The notes: generated by a model from the letters alone, not told the origin. Positions 8,314 through 17,640 are shown, numbered from the stretch's first letter. The stretch is DNA of 64,000 nt from Streptomyces sp. NBC_01264 (GCF_026340675.1 NZ_JAPEOX010000002.1:1674001-1738000), one strand, 5' to 3'. Numbers and translations: made by a program.

Positions 8314-9513
8314 ATGCGCCGCCGCCCCGCCCTCTCCCTCCGCCCCTCCCGCCCCTTCCTTGCATTCCTCCCCCTGCGCCGCGCCGCAGCCCTGCTCGCG
8401 GCCGCCGCCACCGCCGCGGCCGCGTTCGTGGTCGCCGCGCCCGCCGCCCCCGTGGGCGCCGCGTCCGTCCTGCCCTCGCTGCCCGCGCCGAATGCCGCCG
8501 GGCTGACCCTGCGGACCTGGTCGGTGGCGGCGGGACAGAGCGAACGCATGGGCGACGCCTCCGTGACCACCTCCGCGATCTTCGCCGCGCACGGCGGGAC
8601 CCCGTCCATCAACCCGGTCCAGGTGCCGGTGCGGGTACGCATCCTGCTGCCGGAGGACTACCAGCGGGACCCGGCGCACCCCTACCCCGTGCTGTACCTG
8701 CTGCACGGCGGCACGGGCGACGTGGAGCAGTGGTCGAAGACCGACGAGGGCAATGTCACGGCGAACCTGAAGGACTCCGCCTTCAAGGGCATCGTCGTGA
8801 TGCCGGAGGGCGGCAAGGCCGGCTGGTACAGCGACTGGGCCGGGCACACGGACGGCTTCTTCGCCCCGCAGTGGGAGACCTTCCACGTCCAGCAGCTGGT
8901 CCCGTGGATCGACGCCAACTTCAACACCGTGCGAGCGGCCTCCGGGCGGGCGATCGCGGGCGTCTCGATGGGCGGTTACGGGGCCCTGCGCTACGCCGGC
9001 CGCCACCCGGAGCTGTTCTCCGCCGTCGGCGCCTTCTCGCCCGGCACGGACATCTACGACCCGGGCGCGCAGAGCATCATCGCCAACTCCACCTGGACGG
9101 TGGGGGCTTCGATCCTGTGGACGGGCCTGTTCGACGGGAAGTTCCGGGTGACCGGCGACACCCCCTACCGGATGGCCACGGTCTTCGGCACGCCGGACAC
9201 CTGGCCCGGGCAGAACCCGGTCAACCTGGCGGTCGACGGCAAGTACGCCTCGTACGGCGGGAAGATGGCCCTGTACGCGGGCGGCACGGGCGGTACGGGC
9301 GAGAAGGAGATCGGCGCGATGACCGCGGCGCTCCACCAGGACCTGAAGGACCGCGCGGTCGGCCACCGCTACTGCCGGGGCGCGGGCGACCACGCGTGGC
9401 CCTACTGGGGCCCGGAGCTCAAGGACTTCGTGGCCTACGCCTACGGCCCCGCCCCGCAGACACCGCAGCCCCCGGCCCCCTGCCCGAACGACTGGGGGCC
9501 GGAGACGCCGTAG
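8314..9513 (+). CDS. Secreted alpha/beta-hydrolase esterase (esterase D / antigen 85-like)
   Basis: A 399-residue secreted protein. An Arg-rich N-terminus is followed by a long hydrophobic stretch (residues about 28-52) typical of a signal peptide. The mature domain has VLYLLHGGTGDVEQWSK (oxyanion region), the nucleophile elbow AGVSMGGYGAL, and a C-terminal HAWPYWGPEL that supplies the catalytic His. The lineage is the Esterase_phd/mycolyltransferase-like group. ATG at 8314 is preferred, with GGGAG just upstream; in-frame upstream codons lie in the 8-bp repeat. The substrate is unknown. Confidence 0.87.
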   Translation: MRRRPALSLRPSRPFLAFLPLRRAAALLAAAATAAAAFVVAAPAAPVGAASVLPSLPAPNAAGLTLRTWSVAAGQSERMGDASVTTSAIFAAHGGTPSINPVQVPVRVRILLPEDYQRDPAHPYPVLYLLHGGTGDVEQWSKTDEGNVTANLKDSAFKGIVVMPEGGKAGWYSDWAGHTDGFFAPQWETFHVQQLVPWIDANFNTVRAASGRAIAGVSMGGYGALRYAGRHPELFSAVGAFSPGTDIYDPGAQSIIANSTWTVGASILWTGLFDGKFRVTGDTPYRMATVFGTPDTWPGQNPVNLAVDGKYASYGGKMALYAGGTGGTGEKEIGAMTAALHQDLKDRAVGHRYCRGAGDHAWPYWGPELKDFVAYAYGPAPQTPQPPAPCPNDWGPETP

Positions 9514-9526
9514 GCGCGCCGCGGGA

Positions 9527-9733
9527 TCAGTGCTCGAACGCGCCGTCCTGGAGGAACTTCGGGCCCTGGTCCCCCTGGAGGTACTGCGCGCCCTGCTCCC
9601 CGGACGCCCCGTCCTGGCCCTGCGGTGCGACGCTGATGTGGTTGTCCGCGAGGGCCGGGCCCGCGCCGAGCACGGCCAGGGCGAAGGCCGCGGTGGCGGC
9701 GATGGCGGCCATGGCGGCGGCTCTGGTGTTCAT
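9527..9733 (-). CDS. Small secreted protein, 68 aa
   Basis: An unrecognised short protein. It has a convincing signal peptide (MNTRAAAMAAIAATAAFALA to residue 29) with a likely cleavage after GPALA. The mature part is only about 39 residues, rich in Gln, Gly and Asp (GQDGASGEQGAQYLQGDQGP) and without cysteines. A purine-rich ribosome site (GGGGGGACC) precedes the ATG. The second IS element begins about 55 bases upstream, probably separating the gene from its native promoter. Confidence 0.6.
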   Translation of the reverse strand: MNTRAAAMAAIAATAAFALAVLGAGPALADNHISVAPQGQDGASGEQGAQYLQGDQGPKFLQDGAFEH

Positions 9734-9792
9734 GGTGGTCCCCCCGGGTCCGGCCGGCCCCTGGTCGGGCCGGCTCGGAAACAGGCTGTCAG

Positions 9793-11408
9793 CTTGTCGT
9801 TTATGGTCCGATGTCGAACGCGACTCGCACTTGGTCGGCGTTTTCGCAGTTCAGCGGACGCGAAGGCGGCCTTCGCTTGATCCTGGGCTCCGTCACAGAG
9901 CGGATCAGCGCGAAGGCCGTGGTCATGAGTCTGATGGAGCAGGACGTCCTGCGGGACGCGTTCGCGGAAGTGTCACACTTCCGGTCGGAGTTGTACGCGT
10001 GTCTGACCGTGCGGGGCGATGCCTTGTTCGAGTTGTGCGACGCGTTGCTGTGCACGGACGGACCGGTGCGGACGCTCGTAGATCTCGCGCTCGCGCCTGA
10101 ACACCGCCGTGGTCACGGTGGTTTGTACGGCGGTCTCAACCAGGGCCGGATCGATGTCGCCCGGCTGCGCCGGGCCCTGGCCGGGATGCCACTGCCGAGG
10201 GCGGCGGACGGCAGGCTGGTCCTGGCGGTGGACGTCTCGCCGTGGCTGAGGCCGGACGCCAATACCTGCGCTGACCGGGCCTTCTGCCACACTTTCGGCC
10301 GTGGCGTGGGCAAACACCAGATGGTGCCCGGCTGGCCGTACTCGGTAGTGGCCGCGCTGGAGAGCGGCCGCACCTCGTGGACGGCAGTGCTCGATGCGGT
10401 CCGTCTCCGGCCCGGCGCTGACGTGGCAGCGGTGACCACGTTCCAGATTCGCGAGGTCCTCGAGCGACTCGTTGCAGCGGGCCAGTGGAAGCCAGGCGAC
10501 CCGAACATCCTGGTCGTGCTGGACGCCGGATACGACGCTCCGCGCATCGCTCACCTGCTGGCCGGCCTGCCCGTCGAGATCCTGGGACGGATGCGTTCGG
10601 ACCGGGTGATGTGCCGGCCGGCTCCCACCCGCGAGGAGTTCCACAGGCAGCATCCCGCCGGCGGACGCCCACCGAGGCACGGCGGCGAGTTCGTCTTCGG
10701 CCAGCCCGAGACCTGGGGCTCTGAGCATGTCGTGACGGCCACGGACACCCGCCTCTACGGGAATGCGACCGCGCGGGCGTGGGACCGGCTGCACCCCAGG
10801 CTGACCCGGCGGGCCGCCTGGCTCGCCCACGGGGCTGAACTGCCCGTGATCGAGGGGACCGTCATCCGCCTGACCGTGGAGAAACTGCCCAGCGGCGGGG
10901 TCAACAAGCCGGTCTGGCTGTGGTGGTCGGGCACCGGCGCCACCACCGCGGACGTCGACCGCTGCTGGCAGTCCTTCCTCCGACGATTCGACCTCGAGCA
11001 CACCTTCCGCCTGTTCAAACAGACCCTCGGCTGGACCAAGCCCCGGCTCCGCAGCTCGGACGCGGCAGACCGCTGGACCTGGATCATCCTGGCCGCACAT
11101 GCCCGGCTCCGCCTTGCCCGCCCGCTGGCCGCCGACCTCCGCCGGCCGTGGGAGAAGCCAGCGGAACCGAACAGGCTGACACCGGCCCGCGTCCGCAGAG
11201 GGTTCAGGAACCTGCACGCGCGGACCGGCACACCAGCCCGTGCACCAAAACCGACCCGCCCGGGCCCCGGCCGACCTCCCGGCTCGAAGAACCAGCGTCC
11301 CGCCACCCGCTACGACGTCGGACGCGTCCTCGCCACCGGCGAGCCCTACACCCGACCAGCACACCACAAAATCGGGACCAAACCCCGCCGAACTGGATAA
11401 ACGACAAG
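9793..11408 (+). mobile_element. DDE insertion sequence, 1,616 bp, 12-bp TIRs, 5-bp target duplication
   Basis: The left end CTTGTCGTTTAT (9793-9804) is matched by its exact inverse ATAAACGACAAG at 11397-11408. Both ends are flanked by GTCAG (9788-9792 and 11409-11413), a 5-bp target duplication. One transposase fills the element. The insertion is intergenic, between the small secreted protein and the 3' end of the NB-ARC regulator gene. Intact termini and perfect flanking repeats indicate a recent insertion. Confidence 0.92.
9925..11400 (+). CDS. DDE transposase of the 1.6-kb IS
   Basis: A 491-residue transposase of a type common in Streptomyces, in the broad IS701/IS4-like DDE group. The acidic triad is visible in context: LVLAVDVSPWLRPDA near residue 103, ILVVLDAGYDAPRI near residue 197, and FDLEHTFRLFKQTLGW near residue 361, the Y/F-x-x-E-x-x-F-R-x-x-K-type motif of IS4-like enzymes. 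The C-terminus is basic and Pro/Arg-rich (PTRPGPGRPPGSKNQR). ATG at 9925 starts MSLMEQDVLRDAF, the usual N-terminus. The stop at 11398-11400 lies inside the right inverted repeat. It appears intact. Confidence 0.92.
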   Translation: MSLMEQDVLRDAFAEVSHFRSELYACLTVRGDALFELCDALLCTDGPVRTLVDLALAPEHRRGHGGLYGGLNQGRIDVARLRRALAGMPLPRAADGRLVLAVDVSPWLRPDANTCADRAFCHTFGRGVGKHQMVPGWPYSVVAALESGRTSWTAVLDAVRLRPGADVAAVTTFQIREVLERLVAAGQWKPGDPNILVVLDAGYDAPRIAHLLAGLPVEILGRMRSDRVMCRPAPTREEFHRQHPAGGRPPRHGGEFVFGQPETWGSEHVVTATDTRLYGNATARAWDRLHPRLTRRAAWLAHGAELPVIEGTVIRLTVEKLPSGGVNKPVWLWWSGTGATTADVDRCWQSFLRRFDLEHTFRLFKQTLGWTKPRLRSSDAADRWTWIILAAHARLRLARPLAADLRRPWEKPAEPNRLTPARVRRGFRNLHARTGTPARAPKPTRPGPGRPPGSKNQRPATRYDVGRVLATGEPYTRPAHHKIGTKPRRTG

Positions 11409-11452
11409 GTCAGGCCCGCCCGGAGTCCTGCAACAGCATCAGGGCGATCCGC

Positions 11453-13906
11453 TCAAGGCGCCCCGGCGGCGAGCTCCTCCCGGAGCGAGCGCCCCGCCGT
11501 GCGGTGCTCGGCCGCCGCGGCCGGATCCGCGTCGTCGAGCAGGGCCGCGATCCCCTCGTGGGCCTGCGCCTCCTCGTGCCGGCAGCCGAGCCCGGGGGCC
11601 AGCTCCAGCGTCCGGCGGTGCAGGCGCAGGGCCTCCTCGGGCAGACCCGCGAGCCGGCAGGTCTCGGCGTAGCCGCCCAGGAAGCGGACCTTCCAGTGTT
11701 CCTCGAACAGCTCGTCCAGCAGCGCGAACGCCTCGCGGTGACTGGCCAGGGCCTCGTCGTACCGGCCCATCCCGCGCAGCGCGACGCCCAGGCAGTTGAG
11801 GGACCACGCCTCGTTGTTCACGTGCCCGTCCTCGCGGGCCAGGGCCAGCGCCCGGTGCAGGTGTTCCGACGCCTCCTCGGGCCGCTCCGCCGCGATGGCC
11901 ATGCCGAGGGTGATGCGGGCCGTCAGGGCGGGCGGCCACGCCGGGTCCGGATGGGACACCTCCAGCACCTCGCGGGCCCGGCTCGCAGCCTCCTCGCGCT
12001 CGCCCACCTGGAGCAGCGCCCAGGCCTCCGAGGCGGCCGCGTGGGCCGTGCCCGCCGGGAGGCCGGCTTCCCCGTACAGCTTCCCGGCCAGCCGGAAGAG
12101 CTCGAGCGGCTCCCCGGCGCTCCCCCGGTCCCAGCTCAGATAGCCGCGGCGCAGGACCAGTTCGGCTTCCGAGCGGATGTCCCCCGCCTCGGCCACCCGG
12201 AGTCCGGCCTCCTCGTACGCGGCCGCGGCCTCGGTCATCCGGCCCGCGTTGTAGCGCGCGAAGCCCAGGTCGCTGTAGGCCTCGGCGAGGCGCAGCGGAT
12301 CTCCGAGGCGTTCGGCGGCGGCCAGCGAGCGCTCGAAGAGGTGGTTGAGGTGGGTCGTACCGCAGCGTCGTGCGAAGTACGCCCGCAGGAACCGGGGCAG
12401 CTCGCACACGTGCGCGTCCGCCCCGACGGCGACCGCCGTCTCGAAGGCGGCGATCATCGTCTCGTACTCCGAGGCGAGCCAGGAGCAGGCCGCGTGCTTG
12501 TCGGCGAACCGCGGCAGTGCGGCCGGGGGCCGGCCCGCCGAGGGCGCCCGTCCCGGCGAGAGCACCGGCATCGCCGCGTCGGCCGCGGCCGCCGCGTGCA
12601 CGAAGTAGTCGAGGAAGCGGCCCAGGGCACGCTCCCGCTCGGCCGGGGAGTCCTGTTGCGCCCAGGCGCCCCGCGCGTGCTGGTGCACCAGGTCGTGCAG
12701 CCGGTAGCGGCCCGCCGTCGGCTGCTGGACCAGGTGCGCGTCGACCAGGTCCTCCAGCATCTCCCGGGCGTCGCGCAGCGGTACGTCGGCCAGGGCCGCG
12801 GCCGCGTACGCGTCGAAGGAGCCGCCGGGCAGCAGGCCCAGGGTCCGGAACAACCGGGCCTGGCCCCGGTCCAGTTGCCGTACGGACATGGCGAAGGCGG
12901 TGTCGAACTCGCTCGCGCCCTCCGCCAGCCGCTCCACGAGGATGCCCACCGTCCAGCCCGGCCGGTGCCGCAGCCGGGCCGCGGCCAGCCGCAGGGCCAG
13001 CGGCAAGTGGCCGCACAGCCGCAGCACTTCGGCGGCGGACTCCGGTTCGCGGGCGAGGCGGCCTTCGGGGCCGCCGGAGTCTCCGCTGGCCCTGGCGAGC
13101 AGTTCCGCGCTCTCCTGCGGGCTGAGCACGTCCAGTGACACCGGGGGCACTTCGTCGAGGCCGAGCAGCCGGTTGCGGCTCGTGATCAGGACGACGGAGT
13201 CCCCGGCGCCGGGCAGCAGCGGGCGCACCTGCTCCGCATCGACGGCGTTGTCGATGACCACGAGGGCGCGCCGGTCCGCCAGTTCCGCGCGCCAGCAGGC
13301 CGCCAGCTGTTCGAGGCCCTCCTGCGGGACCCGCTCGGACGGTACGTCGAGCGCCCCGAGCAGCATCCGCAGCGCCGAGTCGGCATCAAGGGGGTCCCGG
13401 CCCTCGGTGAATCCGTGCAGGTCCACATAGAGCTGGGCGTCGGGGTAGTCGGCGGCGAGCCGGTGCGCGGCGCGCACCGCGAGGCAGGTCTTGCCCACGC
13501 CCGCCATGCCGTCGACGGCTACGCCCCGGTGGCTCCCCACCGCGGCGAGCACGGCGGCGAGTTGGGTCTCGCGTCCGGTGAAGTCGGCCGCGTCGCGCGG
13601 CAGATCGTTACGGGGCTTCGGCTGGACCTGGCGGCTGGCCTTCGGGGGCGCCGGCAACGCCTGGGAGGAACTCCGCTCCCAGAGGGAGCGCAGCGGGCGG
13701 GGGTCGCGTTTGACCAGCCGGCACAGGGCGACCACCGCGGTCCAGGGCGGCGCGGTCTGGCCGCTGAGGTAGCGCGAGAGGGAGGAGGAGCTCAGTGCGA
13801 CCTCCCTCGCGAGGGCCCGTACGCCGAGCCCGGACAGCTCCTGGAGCAGCCGCAGCCGTGCGGCCAGCTCGTCCTGCGGGTCGGCCCCGGCCGTCCGCCG
13901 TTCCAT
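11453..13906 (-). CDS. HTH / NB-ARC / TPR regulatory ATPase (STAND family)
   Basis: An 817-residue signal-transduction ATPase. An N-terminal XRE-like helix-turn-helix (residues about 10-70, LGVRALAREVALSSSSLSRY) is followed by a linker and an NB-ARC domain with Walker A GMAGVGKTCLAVRAA, Walker B ALVVIDNAVD and sensor VVLITSRNRL. After a winged-helix region (RYRLHDLVHQHARG) comes a long array of TPR-like helical repeats. Such Streptomyces proteins act as ligand-sensing transcription factors. ATG at 13906 is preferred, with GGGGGA nine bases upstream; a GTG two codons earlier is equally possible. The target is unknown. Confidence 0.85.
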   Translation of the reverse strand: MERRTAGADPQDELAARLRLLQELSGLGVRALAREVALSSSSLSRYLSGQTAPPWTAVVALCRLVKRDPRPLRSLWERSSSQALPAPPKASRQVQPKPRNDLPRDAADFTGRETQLAAVLAAVGSHRGVAVDGMAGVGKTCLAVRAAHRLAADYPDAQLYVDLHGFTEGRDPLDADSALRMLLGALDVPSERVPQEGLEQLAACWRAELADRRALVVIDNAVDAEQVRPLLPGAGDSVVLITSRNRLLGLDEVPPVSLDVLSPQESAELLARASGDSGGPEGRLAREPESAAEVLRLCGHLPLALRLAAARLRHRPGWTVGILVERLAEGASEFDTAFAMSVRQLDRGQARLFRTLGLLPGGSFDAYAAAALADVPLRDAREMLEDLVDAHLVQQPTAGRYRLHDLVHQHARGAWAQQDSPAERERALGRFLDYFVHAAAAADAAMPVLSPGRAPSAGRPPAALPRFADKHAACSWLASEYETMIAAFETAVAVGADAHVCELPRFLRAYFARRCGTTHLNHLFERSLAAAERLGDPLRLAEAYSDLGFARYNAGRMTEAAAAYEEAGLRVAEAGDIRSEAELVLRRGYLSWDRGSAGEPLELFRLAGKLYGEAGLPAGTAHAAASEAWALLQVGEREEAASRAREVLEVSHPDPAWPPALTARITLGMAIAAERPEEASEHLHRALALAREDGHVNNEAWSLNCLGVALRGMGRYDEALASHREAFALLDELFEEHWKVRFLGGYAETCRLAGLPEEALRLHRRTLELAPGLGCRHEEAQAHEGIAALLDDADPAAAAEHRTAGRSLREELAAGAP

Positions 13907-14115
13907 GTCCACGGTTCCCCCGTATCCCTGTCCCGCCGCGCCCGAATTATCCGGGGTCGCATCTTCGCTGGTCAAGGATGTTCCGCCTGTCCCAGGGTGT
14001 CCCACCGTCCTCGCCGCCGCGGGCCGGTGCGGCTGTTATGGAGTCACACCCCGAGGGGGGAACCGGAAGACCGGGAAACCGGAACTCCGGAAGGCCTGAA
14101 GAGGAGCACACCGAG

Positions 14116-14571
14116 ATGCAGTCCCGTATGCAGAACCCCGCGGTCGTCCTGTCCGGCGCGATGCAGCCCATCCTGGACGTCTTCAAGGCCGTGCACACCG
14201 GCGGAGTGGACAAGCAGACGCTGGAGCTGGTCCACCTGCGGGTGAGCCAGATCAACAACTGCAGCTCCTGCGTCGACAGCGGCGCCAAGGCGGCCCGCAA
14301 GGCCGGGGTGAGCGAGGAGCGGCTGGCCACGGTCGCCGTCTGGCGCGAGACCCCGTACTTCACCGAGGAGGAGCGGGCGGCCCTGCTGCTGGCGGAGGCC
14401 GCGACCCGGCTGGCCGACCGTCCCGACGCGGTGAGCGACGAGGTCTGGGACACGGCCGCGACCTACTTCGACGAGAAGCAGCTCGCCGCGCTCGTCCTGA
14501 TGATCGGCGTCACGAACCTGTTCAACCGGCTCAACGCCACGACCCGCCAGATCGCCGGCGCGTGGGGCTGA
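14116..14571 (+). CDS. Carboxymuconolactone decarboxylase / AhpD-like protein
   Basis: A 151-residue helical protein. The AhpD-type redox motif is visible as QINNCSSCVDSGAKAARKAG (CxxC near residue 55, with the following Ser/His-like position), followed by the family's long helices and a C-terminal NRLNATTRQIAGAWG. AhpD-like proteins act as thiol peroxidase partners; the substrate here is unknown. GAGGAG lies upstream of ATG 14116. The gene is divergent from the NB-ARC regulator, whose start is 210 bases away, so control by that regulator is possible. Confidence 0.87.
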   Translation: MQSRMQNPAVVLSGAMQPILDVFKAVHTGGVDKQTLELVHLRVSQINNCSSCVDSGAKAARKAGVSEERLATVAVWRETPYFTEEERAALLLAEAATRLADRPDAVSDEVWDTAATYFDEKQLAALVLMIGVTNLFNRLNATTRQIAGAWG

Positions 14572-14664
14572 GCGCCTCGCTTTCCCTGGAACGCCTCGCC
14601 TCCCCTGGTACGACCGTCCATCCCAGTCCGCCCCGTCACCCCGACTCCCGTGAGGAAAACCGCC

Positions 14665-15126
14665 ATGACGAACACCCGCAAGCCCGCGCAGAGCACGTTC
14701 GAGGGATTCACGGACGAGGAGCGCGCCGCGATGAAGGACCACGCGAAGGAGCTGAAGGCCGCGGCGCGCCGCGGATCCCGCGCCGACAAGGCGGCGGAGG
14801 AGGAGGCCGCGGTCGTCGCCAAGATCGCCGAAATGCGGGACTCCGACCGGGTGATGGCGGAGCGGATCCACGCCGTCGTCAGGGCGAGCGCGCCCGGCCT
14901 CGCGCCGAAGCTCTGGTACGGGATGCCCGCGTACGCCCGGGACGGCAAGGTGGTCTGCTTCTTCCAGAGCGCGGGGAAGTTCAAGGCGCGCTACGCGACG
15001 CTCGGCTTCAGCGACCAGGCGCACCTCGACGAGGGCTCCATGTGGCCGACCTCCTTCGCCCTGCCGCGGCTGACGGCCGCGGACGAGGCCTTGATCGGCA
15101 CGCTCGTGAAGAGCGCGGCACAATAG
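14665..15126 (+). CDS. DUF1801 domain protein (YdhG-like)
   Basis: A 153-residue soluble protein. A charged, Ala/Glu/Lys-rich helical N-terminus (residues 1-60) precedes a DUF1801 domain: [20 protein letters not shown], then [20 protein letters not shown]. Some DUF1801 proteins are called iron chaperones; that function is not demonstrable here. ATG 14665 has GAGGAAAA at correct spacing; an alternative start at 14650 would add five residues. It follows the AhpD-like gene on the same strand by 93 bases. Confidence 0.82.
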   Translation: MTNTRKPAQSTFEGFTDEERAAMKDHAKELKAAARRGSRADKAAEEEAAVVAKIAEMRDSDRVMAERIHAVVRASAPGLAPKLWYGMPAYARDGKVVCFFQSAGKFKARYATLGFSDQAHLDEGSMWPTSFALPRLTAADEALIGTLVKSAAQ

Positions 15127-15174
15127 GGCGAGGCCGGCCGACGACCGGCGCCGGACCGAGGAGACCGTTCGATC

Positions 15175-15915
15175 GTGCACACGCCCCATGTCCTCACGAT
15201 CGGTTCGCAGTTCCCGCCCGCCGCACAGGATCCGTCGGCCCTGCAGGATCCGTCGACCGCACAGGATCCGCCGACCGCGTCCACCGCCGTGTGGCTGGTC
15301 GACACCGACGCCCAGGACCGCGCGGCCGCCCGGCTGGCCCCGGAGGTCCTGGACCCGGTCGAGCAGCAGCGGGCGGCCGCCTTCAAGCGCGAGGTGGACC
15401 GGCGCCGCTACGTCGCCTCGCACGTGGCGCTGCGGCTGGTGCTCGGGGCCTGGCTGGACCTTCCCCCCGGCCGGGTACGGATCACCCGCGCCCCGTGCCC
15501 CGGCTGCGGAGGCCCCCACGGACGGCCGGTGTCCGAGGACGGGCCCGTCCACTTCTCCCTGTCGCACAGCGACCGGCTCGCGCTGCTCGCCGTGGGCCCG
15601 GTGCCGGTGGGGGCCGACGTGGAGGCGCTGCCCACGGCTTCGGCCGTGGCCGAGCTCGCCGGACAGCTGCACCCTCGGGAGATCGCGGAGCTGGAGGCCC
15701 TGGCCCCGGAGGAGCGGCCCGCGGCCTTCGGCCGGGTCTGGGTCCGCAAGGAGGCGTACCTCAAGGGCCTGGGCATCGGACTCGCCCGGGGCCTTTCCCT
15801 CGACTACGTGGGCGCCGGCGACACCCCGGCGGACGGTCTGCCCGGCTGGTCACTGACGAACGTGGCGGTCCCCCCGGGCTTCGCCGCCGCCGTGGCGGTG
15901 ACGACGGGCCGTTGA
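15175..15915 (+). CDS. 4'-phosphopantetheinyl transferase, Sfp type
   Basis: A 246-residue enzyme that attaches the CoA-derived phosphopantetheine arm to acyl or peptidyl carrier proteins. Diagnostic motifs are VHFSLSHSDRLALLAV (substrate loop), VGADVEAL (Mg2+-binding Asp/Glu) and WVRKEAYLKGLGIGL (W-x-x-KE-A-xxK). Before the domain the N-terminus contains a 15-base-period repeat giving QDPSALQDPSTAQDPPTA-like residues (about 18-35), unusual for the family and probably unstructured. The GTG at 15175 has GAGGAG about 11 bases upstream. No carrier-protein gene lies in the window, so it probably serves distant biosynthetic clusters. Confidence 0.9.
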   Translation: MHTPHVLTIGSQFPPAAQDPSALQDPSTAQDPPTASTAVWLVDTDAQDRAAARLAPEVLDPVEQQRAAAFKREVDRRRYVASHVALRLVLGAWLDLPPGRVRITRAPCPGCGGPHGRPVSEDGPVHFSLSHSDRLALLAVGPVPVGADVEALPTASAVAELAGQLHPREIAELEALAPEERPAAFGRVWVRKEAYLKGLGIGLARGLSLDYVGAGDTPADGLPGWSLTNVAVPPGFAAAVAVTTGR

Positions 15916-15944
15916 TCACGGGAACGGAACGGAACACATAGCGG

Positions 15945-15956
15945 GAGAGCGCTCTC
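15945..15956. promoter_or_regulatory. LacI-type operator-like palindrome GAGAGCGCTCTC
   Basis: A perfect 12-bp palindrome 230 bases upstream of the sugar ABC ATPase gene. The centre AGCGCT and arm style match operators of Streptomyces LacI-family repressors (known CebR sites are TGGGAGCGCTCCCA). The same 12-mer recurs upstream of the GH55 gene. No LacI regulator is encoded in the window. Confidence 0.6.
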
Positions 15957-16188
15957 TCATGGCGGGAACCTAGTACCCGCTCACGGCCGGGGTCAAGGAA
16001 TCGACGCTCAACTCGTCCGCAGAAAAGGCAAGTTCTCCCAGTTCGCCACCCGCCCCACCCGCTCGGGTCGTGGCTGGATTCCGCGAGGTTGCGCCAAGGC
16101 GTTCCCTCACGGGGCGGCCTGAGCTAGCTTCTGTCCTCAACTCCCCCACCCCCCTCTCCCTCCCCATCCCAGCCCCGGGCGGATCGTC

Positions 16189-17541
16189 ATGAGTCGTTCC
16201 ATCGCGTTGCGCGATGTCAGCAAGAGGTACGGGCGCGATTCGCTCGCCGTCGAGCGCGTCTCCCTCACCGTCGAGCCGGGCGAGTTCCTGGTTCTGCTGG
16301 GGCCTTCGGGCTGCGGCAAGTCCACCGTTCTGCGGATGATCGCGGGGCTGGAGGAGATCACCGAGGGCGAACTGTTCCTCGACGGCGAGTACGCCAACCA
16401 CATGCCGCCGAGCCGGCGGGACATCGCGATGGTGTTCCAGAGCTTCGCGCTGTATCCGAACATGACGGGTCGCGCCAACATCGGTTTCCCGCTGAAGCTG
16501 CGCGACCCCCGCGGGGACCACGAGCCGCAAGTGGAGGCCACGGCCCGGATGCTGGGCATCGAAGACCTCCTCGACCGCTTCCCCGGACAGCTCTCCGGCG
16601 GCGAGCGGCAGCGGGTCGCGATGGGCCGGGCCATCTCCCGCCGGCCGTCGGTGTTCCTGATGGACGAGCCGCTCTCCAGCCTGGACTCGAAACTGCGCGG
16701 CCACCTGCGGGCCGAAATCGCCCGTCTGACCGCCGAGTTGGGTGTCACCACGGTCTACGTCACGCACGACCAGTCGGAGGCCATGTCCCTCGGCCACCGG
16801 GTGGCGGTCATGCGCGGCGGCGTCCTTCAGCAGGTCAGCTCACCGCGGGACACCTACGCGCTGCCGGCGAACGTGTTCGTGGCGGCGTTCATCGGAACGC
16901 CCCGCATCAGCCTGCTCCAGGCCGTCGTCCACGCGCCGCTCGGCGCGGGCATGTGGATCGATCTGGGGCACCAACGACTTTCCCTTCCCCAACCACTCAG
17001 CACCGACCACCAGTTGCTCCGGATCCAGCAGGGGCGTCCGGTCATCGTCGGCCTGCGCTCGGAGGCGGTCAGGATCGCCCCGCCGAGCCAGGCGCGGCCG
17101 GGCGAGGCGGCGATGACGGGCATCGTCGAGCACGTCGAGTACCAGGGGCACGAGGCCCTGGTCCATGTGGACACGGGCTCGCGCCCCGCGGGGGTGGCGG
17201 AGCTGGAGTCAGCGCGGCACCCGGCCGCTCCCCGGCGCGGTCTCAGGCGGCAGCGGAGCGGCCTCGGCCGGCTCAGGGAGCGGACCCTGGGACGGCTGTC
17301 CGGGTCGGTGGCGGTCCTGGACCAGCCGCCGGAATCCGCCCAGGGGCCCGACGCGGGCGCCGCTCCCGAACGGCTGGGGGCGGTGCGCAGCGACCTCGTG
17401 GTGCGCACGGGGCCGCACGTCCGGGTCCGGGTGGGTGCCCAGATCCCGCTGCTGGTGGATCTCGCGCAGCTGTACGTCTTCGACCACGCGGGGCGCCGGG
17501 TGTCCCCGGCCGGGGACGGGCTCGCGCCTCTGGAGCGGTAG
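16189..17541 (+). CDS. Sugar ABC transporter ATP-binding protein (MalK/UgpC type)
   Basis: A 450-residue ATPase. It has Walker A GPSGCGKSTVLRMIAGLEEI (residues about 43-62), Q-loop MVFQSFALYPNM, signature QLSGGERQRVAMGRAI, Walker B VFLMDEPLSSLDSKL and switch His VYVTHDQSEAM. A C-terminal TOBE-like domain follows, with a Pro/Arg-rich insert around residues 330-395 that makes it longer than MsiK (about 377 residues). Because the downstream importer operon has two permeases but no ATPase of its own, this protein plausibly energises it. A palindromic operator lies 230 bases upstream. Its sequence differs from MsiK, so it is a separate paralogue. Confidence 0.88.
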   Translation: MSRSIALRDVSKRYGRDSLAVERVSLTVEPGEFLVLLGPSGCGKSTVLRMIAGLEEITEGELFLDGEYANHMPPSRRDIAMVFQSFALYPNMTGRANIGFPLKLRDPRGDHEPQVEATARMLGIEDLLDRFPGQLSGGERQRVAMGRAISRRPSVFLMDEPLSSLDSKLRGHLRAEIARLTAELGVTTVYVTHDQSEAMSLGHRVAVMRGGVLQQVSSPRDTYALPANVFVAAFIGTPRISLLQAVVHAPLGAGMWIDLGHQRLSLPQPLSTDHQLLRIQQGRPVIVGLRSEAVRIAPPSQARPGEAAMTGIVEHVEYQGHEALVHVDTGSRPAGVAELESARHPAAPRRGLRRQRSGLGRLRERTLGRLSGSVAVLDQPPESAQGPDAGAAPERLGAVRSDLVVRTGPHVRVRVGAQIPLLVDLAQLYVFDHAGRRVSPAGDGLAPLER

Positions 17542-17640
17542 CGCCCCCGTACCACCCGGCCCACCATCGGATCCATCACCCGACCCGCCATCCGGCCCGC
17601 CACCCGGCTCACCGCGCGGGCCGCGGGGTGGGCCGGAGCT

